A DNA stretch of 10,330 nt from DASUBV01 sp035763085 (lineage in GTDB: Bacteria > Actinomycetota > Actinomycetes > Streptosporangiales > Streptosporangiaceae), in NCBI GenBank assembly GCA_035763085.1, contig DASUBV010000105.1, positions 1 through 10,330 on the forward strand, given 5' to 3'. Position numbers and translations under genes: made by a program. Shown here piece by piece: positions 1 through 5,793 of the stretch. The notes under the pieces are model-generated. The model had not been told where the DNA came from. It made no database searches and was given only the letters and a program-made list of their open reading frames with translations. Numbering within the stretch: position 1 is the first letter of the stretch; each line of letters opens with the position of its first letter.

Positions 1-103
1 GGTCCCCGGGCTGGTGTGCGGGTACTCGCGGCTGCCCGAGACCAGCGCCGCGGCCGCGGCCGCCCTCATCGGCGAGGTCACCCGCGAGCTCGCGCAGGCC
101 TGA
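1..103 (+). CDS. C-terminal end of a probable MocR/PdxR-type GntR regulator (partial)
   Basis: Reading from base 2 gives 33 codons ending in TGA at 101-103. The tail begins VPGLVCGYSRLPET and finishes with an alanine-rich amphipathic helix. A hydrophobic strand, a Gly-Tyr and a 'LPE' turn followed by a final helix is how the aminotransferase-like domain of MocR/PdxR regulators usually ends (known of the family). These proteins pair a GntR-type DNA-binding domain with a PLP-binding fold-type-I domain and often control vitamin B6 genes. Support comes from the neighbour: a pyridoxamine-phosphate-oxidase-like gene lies tail to tail 63 bases away, a common companion. The DNA-binding domain is outside the window, so an ordinary PLP aminotransferase is an alternative. 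Confidence 0.5.
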   Translation, partial: VPGLVCGYSRLPETSAAAAAALIGEVTRELAQA

Positions 104-166
104 GCCGCCGGGGCTCACCTTCCAGCACGGCCCTCACCACCGCCGGCTGCTCACGCCACGAGGCTG

Positions 167-829
167 CTAAACCACGGGCTGGCTCCGCAGGTACTCCTGC
201 AGGGACGCCGACACCGGGAGGCCCGCCGCGCGCGGGGTGGCCTGCGGCGTCCGGTAGGCGGTCACGATCGGCACCACGCCGGTCCACAGCTGCGGGTCGA
301 CGACCTCGTCCGGCTCCGGGTCGCCCGGCCCGGCGTCGCGGACCTTGACCGTCCACTGCCCCTCGGTGATGTCCATGGCCAGCGCCGCGGTGGCCGCGAT
401 CTCCTTGCGGGTGTGCGGCGGCACCTCGGCGGCGCGGCCGGGGAACAGGCACTCGCCGATCCGGTTCAGCGCTGCCACCGCCTCCTCGCCCTCCAGCGCG
501 GTGATCGCGCCGTGCACGACCGCCGAGCGGTAGTTGGCGCTGGAGTTGAACAGCGAGTGCGCGTACACCCAGCCGTCCAGGTGGGTCACGCACAACGCGG
601 CCGGCGCCCCGGCGCTGACATGCCGCAGGGCCCCCGCGCCGACCGAGCCGTGCATCACGATCCGGTCACCCCACCGTCCGTAGAGCATCGGCACCACCCA
701 CGGCCGGCCGTCAGCGACGGTGCACAGCGTCCCGATGTGATGCCCGGCGTCCAGCACCGCGTCCAGCTCGGCACGTTCGGTCCTGGCCCGCTCTTTATGG
801 CGGTTGATCTGATCAGAGTTCAGCGGCAT
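167..829 (-). CDS. Pyridoxamine 5'-phosphate oxidase-like FMN split-barrel protein
   Basis: About 220 residues with the layout of the Pyridox_ox_2 group of flavin split-barrel proteins. An N-terminal helix leads into strands GTLCTVADGRPWVVPMLYG and DRIVMHGSVGAGAL. Then comes the family-typical patch around 'GWVYAHS...NYRSAVVHG', which in relatives lines the flavin phosphate and ring site. The C-terminal third is helical and includes a Trp-rich stretch. Members bind FMN or F420; the substrate is usually unknown, so true PNP/PMP oxidase activity should not be assumed. No signal peptide or membrane segment is seen, so it is cytosolic. I chose the ATG at 829; an in-frame GTG at 835 adds two residues. 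Neither has a Shine-Dalgarno, but CACGAT lies seven bases before the ATG and could be the -10 of a leaderless start. The gene converges on the probable MocR tail. Confidence 0.85.
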   Translation of the reverse strand: MPLNSDQINRHKERARTERAELDAVLDAGHHIGTLCTVADGRPWVVPMLYGRWGDRIVMHGSVGAGALRHVSAGAPAALCVTHLDGWVYAHSLFNSSANYRSAVVHGAITALEGEEAVAALNRIGECLFPGRAAEVPPHTRKEIAATAALAMDITEGQWTVKVRDAGPGDPEPDEVVDPQLWTGVVPIVTAYRTPQATPRAAGLPVSASLQEYLRSQPVV

Positions 830-933
830 GACCACGATCGTGCGCCAGCCGGCGCTGCGGCGGCCAGACCGGTATCAGCCCAGCCCGCAGACCAGAAACA
901 GCACAGGCCAGAAATAGCGCAGCCGGAAATAAC

Positions 934-968
934 TGGGCACGCCGGGCGGCGGCAACTACGGTCGTACC
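934..968 (+). promoter_or_regulatory. Probable leaderless promoter of the phosphatase gene
   Basis: TGGGCA at 934-939 matches four of six -35 consensus positions. It is separated by exactly 17 bases from TACGGT at 957-962, which fits TANNNT. Six bases later comes GTG at 969, so transcription would begin at or next to the start codon. No Shine-Dalgarno precedes that GTG, which agrees with a leaderless mRNA, a common class in actinomycetes. The rest of 836-968, the divergent gap to the flavoprotein gene, shows no operator-like palindrome. Confidence 0.5.
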
Positions 969-1430
969 GTGCTCAGCACCTGGGATCCCGCCGCCCCGGG
1001 CGTGCTCCGGCTGCCCTCGGGGCGGCTGGTCCGCGGCCGCGGCCTCGCCCGCCCGCTGCCACCCGGCCCGCCGCCCACGTTCGCGCTGTACCTGCTGGGC
1101 CATGAGCCGCCGCAGGTGGACTGGGAGAGCCGGTGGGTCCGCTGGCCTGACTTCCGGCTGCCCGCCGACCGCGCGGCGGCCGCCGGGGCGCTGCGCGAGG
1201 CCTGGGTCAGGGCGGCCGCCGACCGCGTCGAGGTGGCCTGCCACGGCGGCCAGGGACGCACCGGCACCGCGCTGGCCTGCCTGGCCGTTCTCGACGGGGT
1301 GCCGGCTGCCGAGGCGGTCGGGTACGTGCGCGAGCATTACTCGCCGCGGGCGGTCGAGACCCGCCGCCAGCGCCGGTTCGTGGCCCGCTTCGGCGGCCTG
1401 TGCGCGGCGGCTGAGGAGACCCGCGGCTGA
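969..1430 (+). CDS. Small protein-tyrosine/dual-specificity-type phosphatase
   Basis: A 153-residue protein with the essential parts of a cysteine-dependent phosphatase. The P-loop is CHGGQGRTG at residues 91-99: nucleophile Cys91, five residues, phosphate-binding Arg97, then Thr-Gly. A WPD motif at residues 59-61 (RWPDF) supplies the likely general acid Asp61. Spacing and order are as expected for PTP/DSP enzymes, which form a phosphocysteine intermediate. The residue before Cys91 is Ala, not the usual His. It is short for the family, with no signal peptide or membrane helix, so a cytosolic single-domain enzyme is likely. The natural substrate cannot be told. Translation is taken from GTG 969 because of the leaderless promoter directly before it. 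The last dozen residues (about AAAEETRG) are encoded by the first two units of the downstream tandem repeat, and the stop codon lies in the second unit, so the C-terminus is probably variable between strains. Confidence 0.85.
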   Translation: MLSTWDPAAPGVLRLPSGRLVRGRGLARPLPPGPPPTFALYLLGHEPPQVDWESRWVRWPDFRLPADRAAAAGALREAWVRAAADRVEVACHGGQGRTGTALACLAVLDGVPAAEAVGYVREHYSPRAVETRRQRRFVARFGGLCAAAEETRG

Positions 1431-1583
1431 TGGCAGCGCGGCGGCTGAGGAGACCGGCGGCTGACGGGAGCGCGGCGGCTGACGAGAACGCGGCGGCTGA
1501 CGGAAACAGAGCAGCCGACGGGGAACGCAGCGGCCGACAGGAACACGGTGGCTGACGGAACGCGGCAGCCGATGGGAATGCAG
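1409..1583 (+). repeat. Degenerate 18-bp tandem repeat, about ten copies
   Basis: Units begin at 1409, 1425, 1443, 1459, 1477, 1495, 1513, 1532, 1550 and 1567, each with GGCTGA or a close variant (AGCCGA, GGCCGA). The approximate consensus is GGCTGACGGGAACGCGGC, with unit lengths of 16-19 bases and mostly 18. The array starts inside the phosphatase gene, contains its stop codon, and fills almost the whole gap to the oxidoreductase start. Later units have drifted more than the middle ones. I see no promoter-like TANNNT box or strong hairpin in it, so the oxidoreductase may be transcribed from upstream. Confidence 0.85.
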
Positions 1584-1589
1584 AAGGGA
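1583..1589 (+). promoter_or_regulatory. Ribosome binding site of the oxidoreductase gene
   Basis: GAAGGGA ends eight bases before ATG 1598. It fixes this start and lies at the degenerate end of the tandem repeat array. Confidence 0.6.
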
Positions 1590-1597
1590 ACCCCTGG

Positions 1598-2542
1598 ATG
1601 AGAGCAGTGGTCGTCCGCCAGTTCGGCGGCCCCGAGCAGCTGGAGCTGACCGACCTGGCCGACCCCGTGCCGGGGCCGGGTGAGGTACGGGTCGCCGTCC
1701 GTGCCGCCGGCGTCAACCCGGTGGATGCCGGCAACCGGGCCGACGGCAGCTGGGCCGGCCTGCGGGCGCCGTGCGTGCTGGGCTACGACATCGCCGGCGT
1801 GGTCGATGCCACCGGGCCGGGGGTCACCGGCTGGGCACCGGGGGACCGGGTCATGGCGATGACCCACTTCCGCGATGGCGCGGGCGGGTACGCCGAGCTG
1901 TGCGTGCTGCCGGCCGGACTGCTGGCCCGGCTGGGCGATAGCACCTCTTTCGCTGACGCCGCGGCGGCGCCGGTGGCCGGCGGGACCGCCCTGGCGGTGC
2001 TGGGCCGGCTGGGGCTGCCGCCGGGGGGCCGGCTGCTGGTGCTCGGCGGCAGCGGCGGCGTGGGGCTGTTCCTGATCCAGGTCGCGGCGGCGCACAAGAT
2101 CGAGGCCATCGCCGTCGGCCGCGCCGCGATGCACGAGCAGATGCGCGCGCTCGGCGCGGCCGCCTGCATCGACTACACGACCGAGGACGTCGCGCAGCGG
2201 GCCAGGGAACTGGCCGGCGGCCCGGTGGACGCCATCGCGGACCTGGTCGGCGGGCGGTCGCCGGCGGACGCGCTCGGCGCGCTGCGGCCGGGTGGCCAGA
2301 TCGCCGCGATCGCCAGTCCCGAGCTCGACCTGGACCCGATGATCGATGACAACATCACCTTCCACGGCGTGCTCATCGGCGATGACGGCGAGCGCACCCG
2401 CAGCCTGGCCGGGCTGCTGGCCGACGGCTCGCTGCGGCCGGTGATCAGCCACGTGCTGCCGCTGGCCAGCGCCCGCCGCGCGCACGAGATCATCGAGGAT
2501 GGTCACCCCGGCGGCAAGATCGTCCTCACCGTCGCCTCCTGA
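1598..2542 (+). CDS. Zinc-independent NADP(H)-dependent medium-chain oxidoreductase (quinone oxidoreductase type)
   Basis: A 314-residue, full-length member of the MDR superfamily. Residues 1-125 form the GroES-like catalytic domain (start MRAVVVRQFGGPEQLEL, then GPGEVRVAVRAAGVNPVD). The zinc-binding Cys of alcohol dehydrogenases is replaced in AAGVNPVD, and the GHE motif is replaced by LGYDIAG, so no catalytic zinc is expected. The Rossmann domain has the nucleotide motif LVLGGSGGVG at about 148-156. The protein ends with the typical HPGGKIVLTV. Relatives reduce quinones, enones or other activated double bonds with NADPH; the substrate here is not readable. It is cytosolic, with no signal or membrane segment. 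A Shine-Dalgarno eight bases upstream supports the ATG. It follows the phosphatase on the same strand after 167 bases, mostly repeats, and converges on the ABC permease gene 44 bases away. Confidence 0.92.
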   Translation: MRAVVVRQFGGPEQLELTDLADPVPGPGEVRVAVRAAGVNPVDAGNRADGSWAGLRAPCVLGYDIAGVVDATGPGVTGWAPGDRVMAMTHFRDGAGGYAELCVLPAGLLARLGDSTSFADAAAAPVAGGTALAVLGRLGLPPGGRLLVLGGSGGVGLFLIQVAAAHKIEAIAVGRAAMHEQMRALGAAACIDYTTEDVAQRARELAGGPVDAIADLVGGRSPADALGALRPGGQIAAIASPELDLDPMIDDNITFHGVLIGDDGERTRSLAGLLADGSLRPVISHVLPLASARRAHEIIEDGHPGGKIVLTVAS

Positions 2543-2551
2543 TACGCCCGC

Positions 2552-2590
2552 CCGCCGTCGCAGCCGCCAGTCGCAGCCCGCCAGTCTCAG
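2552..2590 (-). repeat. Three short direct repeats of 12-14 bp between convergent genes
   Basis: CCGCCGTCGCAG (2552-2563), CCGCCAGTCGCAG (2564-2576) and CCCGCCAGTCTCAG (2577-2590) lie head to tail (plus-strand sequence). The third copy contains the stop codon of the permease gene. No terminator-like hairpin with a T tract is visible in this 44-base gap. Confidence 0.6.
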
Positions 2591-3420
2591 CCCTTCACCG
2601 AGCCGGCCACGGCGGCCCGGATGAGCTGGCGCTGCGAGACGGCGAACAGCGCGACCACCGGCAGGCTGGCGATCACGATCGCCGCCGCCAGCAGCGTCCA
2701 CTGGCTCTGGTTGGCACCGTAGAAGTTGTAGATGCCGCGGGTGACCGGGAACAGGTCCGGGTTGGCCAGCAGCACCACCGGGCCGATGATGTCGTTCCAG
2801 GTACCCAGCAGCGCGTACAGGAACGAGATGAGCAGGGCCGGCCGGGTCAGCGGGACGACGACCCGCATCAGGTACCCCAGGTAGCCCGCGCCGTCCATCC
2901 AGGCCGCCTCGTCGAGCTCGGCGGGGATGGAGGTGACGAACGCGGTGAGCAGCACGACGGCCAGCGGCAGGCCGGGCTCGACGTGCAGCAGGATGTACCC
3001 GATGAGGTTGTTGTACAGCCCCAGCGACCGGGCCTCGACGAATAGCGGGATGATCGCCAGCGGCAGGAACAGCCCGATGCCGAACGCGGTGTAGAGGGCC
3101 GGGGCGCGCCGGACCAGCCTGCGGGCCAGCGGGAAGGCGATCAGCAGGCCCAGGATGGTCGACAGCGCCGCGGACGTCACCGAGTAGATGATGGTGTTGA
3201 CCAGCTGGCGGCCGAGGTCGGCGCCCGACCACGCCTGGCCGAAGTTGCCCGCCGCCGGCGGGAACGGCGGGGTCAGCGGCGAGGTCAGGAAGTGCGCGGG
3301 CTTCTCGAACGCGATCATCACCGCGTACAGCACGGGCAGCAGGAAGATGATCACGACCAGGGCGGCCGTGGCCAGCCGGGCGAGCCTGCGGGTGCGGCGC
3401 ATGCCGGGGTTGCCCGTCAT
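2587..3420 (-). CDS. Carbohydrate ABC transporter permease, MalG type
   Basis: A 277-residue inner-membrane permease of the CUT1 (MalG-like) class. Six hydrophobic segments are visible, at about residues 18-38, 75-98, 110-130, 135-163, 195-220 and 243-263. The cytoplasmic coupling loop is clear at residues 171-190: EAAWMDGAG followed by VVVPLTRP, matching the EAA---G---------P signature that docks with the ATPase. The C-terminus QRQLIRAAVAGSVKG is also typical of MalG proteins. The frame is open further upstream, but ATG 3420 gives the expected family length and N-terminus. It overlaps the stop of the preceding permease by four bases (ATGA, 3417-3420), so translation is probably coupled; no separate Shine-Dalgarno is needed or seen. 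It is the last gene of the importer operon. Confidence 0.94.
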   Translation of the reverse strand: MTGNPGMRRTRRLARLATAALVVIIFLLPVLYAVMIAFEKPAHFLTSPLTPPFPPAAGNFGQAWSGADLGRQLVNTIIYSVTSAALSTILGLLIAFPLARRLVRRAPALYTAFGIGLFLPLAIIPLFVEARSLGLYNNLIGYILLHVEPGLPLAVVLLTAFVTSIPAELDEAAWMDGAGYLGYLMRVVVPLTRPALLISFLYALLGTWNDIIGPVVLLANPDLFPVTRGIYNFYGANQSQWTLLAAAIVIASLPVVALFAVSQRQLIRAAVAGSVKG

Positions 3421-4400
3421 CCGGTGAGCCGCCGTTCGCGATGCCGGAGCCAGGCCATCAGCGGCAGGGCAACGATGAGGGTCATGACGAACAGCACGAC
3501 GCTGACCGCCGCGCCGTAGCCGAGGTCGGCCTCGGCGCTGCCGAACGCCGCGTTGAACGCCAGCATCCCGAGCGTCTGCGTCCCGTACAGGCCGTCGGTC
3601 AGCACGTAGATCAAGTTGTAGGTGGTGAACGAGCCGACCAGGGCCAGCACCACGTTGACCGTGACCGAGGGCGCCAGCAGCGGCACGGTGATCTGGCGCA
3701 GCCGCCGCCACGCGCCGATGCCGTCGATGCTGGCCGCCTCATAGATGTCGGGCGGGATGGCCTTCAGGCCGCCGATGAACACCAGTGTGGAAAAGCCGGC
3801 GTTCTGCCAGATCTGCACGCCGATGACCAGCGGCATCGCCCAGCCGGAGGCGCCGAAGAAGGCCGAGTGGACCCCGAGCGCGCCGAAGAGCGAGGCGGCC
3901 GGGCCCTGCTGAGGGTCGAAGATGAGGATCCAGATCAGGCCCACGATGGTCACGCCGAGCACGATCGGCAGGAAGACCAGGACCCGCAGCAGCGCCGCGG
4001 TCCTCGAGTCGTCGCGCAGCCGGTGCGCCAGGGCCAGGGCGAGCGCGTTCTGCACGATGGTGACCCCGGTCACGAACACCACCGTGGCGATCAGCCCGGA
4101 CATGAAGCCCGGGCTCTGCGTGGTGGCCAGCGCCTTGTAGTTGGCCAGCCCGGTGAAGCTGGTCGGCACGCCGGGCAGCGCGGTGTAGTCGGTGACCGAG
4201 ACCAGCAGATTGCCGATCGCGGGCACCAGGCCGAACAGGGCGTAGACGGCCAGGCCGGTGAGCAGCCCGGCCCACATGCTCAGCCGGGAGCTGCGGCTGA
4301 GCAGCCGGGCCGGCCGCGGCCGGGCCGCGCGGGGCGCAGGCCGCAGCCTGGCCCCGGCACGGTCCGGCCGGCGAGTTTCCTCGGCTCCGCCGAGGATCAC
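3417..4400 (-). CDS. Carbohydrate ABC transporter permease, MalF type
   Basis: A 327-residue inner-membrane permease of the CUT1 (MalF-like) class. The first 38 residues are rich in Arg, Pro and Ala and probably cytoplasmic. Six hydrophobic stretches follow, starting at about residues 42, 103, 138, 188, 243 and 296. The coupling loop at residues 221-240 reads EAASIDGIG then ITVP, the EAA signature contacting the ATPase. Just before it, GLKAIPPDIYEAA is nearly invariant in this family. The start is GTG at 4400, overlapping the TGA of the binding-protein gene (GTGA, 4397-4400). AAGGA lies 12 bases upstream, rather far, so coupling to the previous gene probably drives initiation. With its partner it forms the transmembrane pore of the importer. 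Confidence 0.94.
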   Translation of the reverse strand: MILGGAEETRRPDRAGARLRPAPRAARPRPARLLSRSSRLSMWAGLLTGLAVYALFGLVPAIGNLLVSVTDYTALPGVPTSFTGLANYKALATTQSPGFMSGLIATVVFVTGVTIVQNALALALAHRLRDDSRTAALLRVLVFLPIVLGVTIVGLIWILIFDPQQGPAASLFGALGVHSAFFGASGWAMPLVIGVQIWQNAGFSTLVFIGGLKAIPPDIYEAASIDGIGAWRRLRQITVPLLAPSVTVNVVLALVGSFTTYNLIYVLTDGLYGTQTLGMLAFNAAFGSAEADLGYGAAVSVVLFVMTLIVALPLMAWLRHRERRLTG

Positions 4401-5725
4401 GGAGCGGTCCAGTCCTTCTGGTAGAGGGCCTGTGCCTGCTGCGCCGTCTTCTTGCCCTGGATGACGTCGAGCTGCAGGTTGGGCCAGTTAGTCTGCTGGT
4501 CGTAGAAGCCATTGCTGTTGGACAGCACCGGGTAGAAGACGTTCAGGTTCACGCCCTTGCCGAACCACTTGCCCAGGGACTGGGCGGAGAAGCCGGTGAA
4601 GGTGCCGCTCTTCTGGCTCGAGGAGATGCCGGTGATGTTGACGTACTGGGCGTACACCGAGGGCGAGGAGAAGAACTTCAGCCACTTCATCGCGGCCGGC
4701 TTGTTGTGCGAGGCGTTCAGCACCTCGAAGGTGAGGTTGTAGCCGACCTCGGGCTGGTTATCGGCGGCCACGTTGCTGCCCGGCAGCGGGAAGAAGCCGA
4801 CCTTCATTGACGGGTTGGCCTGGTGCACGGCGGCCAGGTCCCAGGAGCCGTCCAGCAGCATCGCCGCGTCACCCTTGGCGAAGTCGCCCGGCATGCTCTC
4901 CCACGGCACGCCGGTGTAGTTGGGCTCCAGGTACTGCGCGACCGTCTTCTCCTCGTTCATGGCCTGGGTGAACTCCGGGCTGGTCCATTTCGCGCTGCCG
5001 TTCTCCAGCGCGGTGGCCAGGTTCCCGCCGGGCGCATGCGGGTACCACAGGCTGATCATCAGCTCGTAGTAGATGAACTGCAGGTAGACCGGGCCGACGT
5101 TGCCCAGTCCCACGAACATCGGGGTGACGTGGTGGGACTTCAGCGTCTGCAGCAGGGTCAGGAACTGCGAGTAGGTCGCGGGGGGCTGCAGGTGGTACTT
5201 GGTGAAGATCGCCTTGTTGTAGAAGACGCCTTCCTGGTAGGAGCCGGAGACCACGCCGTAGGTCTTGCCCTGGTAGGTCTCGGCGGCCACGGCGCCGGGC
5301 GTGTAGGCGCTCAGGAAGCTGTTGCCGTTCAGCGGGGCGAACACGCCCTTGGTCGACCAGTACTGCACCGGGCTCATGTTGGCCTTGGTGGGCTTCAGCG
5401 GCAGTGCCTGGAATGGCGACACCGTCGAGACAATGTCCGCCGAGCCCGAGTCCACGCTGGTCTGCAGCAGCGTCTGGTACGGGCCGTTGACATTGGCTGC
5501 CGTCTGCAGCTGGACATGGATGTTCGGGTACTTCTTCTGGAATTCGGCGTCAATCTTCTTGATGGCGGTGACGGCCGGCGGGTTAACCCACGTGATGATC
5601 TTCAGGCTCTGCGATCCGCCGCCTGACGATCCGCTGGAGCAGGCCGCAGCCAGCAGCGTCATGGTGACAGCAACAGCGGCGGCCAGCAGGCCTCTTGCTC
5701 TTAACCGGGGCGTTTCGGCGCGCAT
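4397..5725 (-). CDS. ABC transporter substrate-binding lipoprotein (sugar binding, family 1)
   Basis: A 442-residue extracellular solute-binding protein. The N-terminus has positively charged residues, a hydrophobic stretch (residues 13-25) and a lipobox ending at Cys29 (LLAAACSSG), followed by a Ser/Gly linker. It is therefore probably a lipid-anchored protein on the outer face of the membrane. The mature part begins with SLKIITWVNPPAVTAIKKI and then EFQKKYPNIHVQLQT, the usual opening of family-1 sugar-binding proteins, and has many exposed Trp/Tyr residues suited to sugar stacking. ATG 5725 is fixed by AAGGAG six bases upstream. It is the first gene of a three-gene operon with two permeases; no ATPase follows. 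Codons 8-11 are TTA AGA GCA AGA, a run very unlike the rest of the gene, and TTA is the codon read by bldA tRNA in Streptomyces. The ligand is unknown; the neighbours suggest an amino sugar or muropeptide fragment. Confidence 0.95.
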   Translation of the reverse strand: MRAETPRLRARGLLAAAVAVTMTLLAAACSSGSSGGGSQSLKIITWVNPPAVTAIKKIDAEFQKKYPNIHVQLQTAANVNGPYQTLLQTSVDSGSADIVSTVSPFQALPLKPTKANMSPVQYWSTKGVFAPLNGNSFLSAYTPGAVAAETYQGKTYGVVSGSYQEGVFYNKAIFTKYHLQPPATYSQFLTLLQTLKSHHVTPMFVGLGNVGPVYLQFIYYELMISLWYPHAPGGNLATALENGSAKWTSPEFTQAMNEEKTVAQYLEPNYTGVPWESMPGDFAKGDAAMLLDGSWDLAAVHQANPSMKVGFFPLPGSNVAADNQPEVGYNLTFEVLNASHNKPAAMKWLKFFSSPSVYAQYVNITGISSSQKSGTFTGFSAQSLGKWFGKGVNLNVFYPVLSNSNGFYDQQTNWPNLQLDVIQGKKTAQQAQALYQKDWTAP

Positions 5726-5793
5726 CTGGCTCTCCTTAGTCGCTCAGCCCCCCTCCCAGTGGTGGTTAATATGTTACGAGATAAGATTCTATT
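5726..5793. promoter_or_regulatory. AT-rich divergent promoter region between the importer operon and the serine hydrolase
   Basis: This is the only clearly AT-rich stretch in the window (about 5764-5800). On the plus strand TAAGAT at 5782-5787 fits TANNNT and is followed by six bases and then ATG 5794, a leaderless arrangement for the hydrolase; no good -35 is seen. On the minus strand TAGAAT (5786-5791) and TAACAT (5771-5776) are candidate -10 boxes for the importer operon, and TTGTCA (5804-5809) resembles a -35, but the spacing is not ideal. The remainder is a pyrimidine-rich (plus strand) leader. No clear operator palindrome was found. Confidence 0.55.
5732..5737 (-). promoter_or_regulatory. 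Ribosome binding site of the substrate-binding protein gene
   Basis: AAGGAG on the minus strand, six bases before ATG 5725. It is a near-consensus Shine-Dalgarno and fixes that start. Confidence 0.8.

Noticed and set aside
104..166. Bidirectional terminator between the convergent first two genes
   Set aside because: Only a 5-bp stem (AGCCG/CGGCT) with a long loop and no T tract could be found.
1337..3232. Long open frame (631 codons) on the minus strand opposite the oxidoreductase gene and into the permease
   Set aside because: Low-complexity Arg/Pro/Gly/Ala-rich translation with no domain. It is the expected antisense shadow in high-GC DNA, while the overlapping frames encode clear MDR and permease proteins.
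3421..3711. Extended N-terminus of the MalG-type permease (374-residue version)
   Set aside because: The extension overlaps the MalF-type permease coding region and is Arg/Ala-rich shadow sequence; ATG 3420 with ATGA overlap gives the normal family length.
5758..5765. AGTGGT in the divergent promoter as a DasR (dre) site
   Set aside because: Only one half-site is present; the inverted ACCACT half is missing at the expected spacing.
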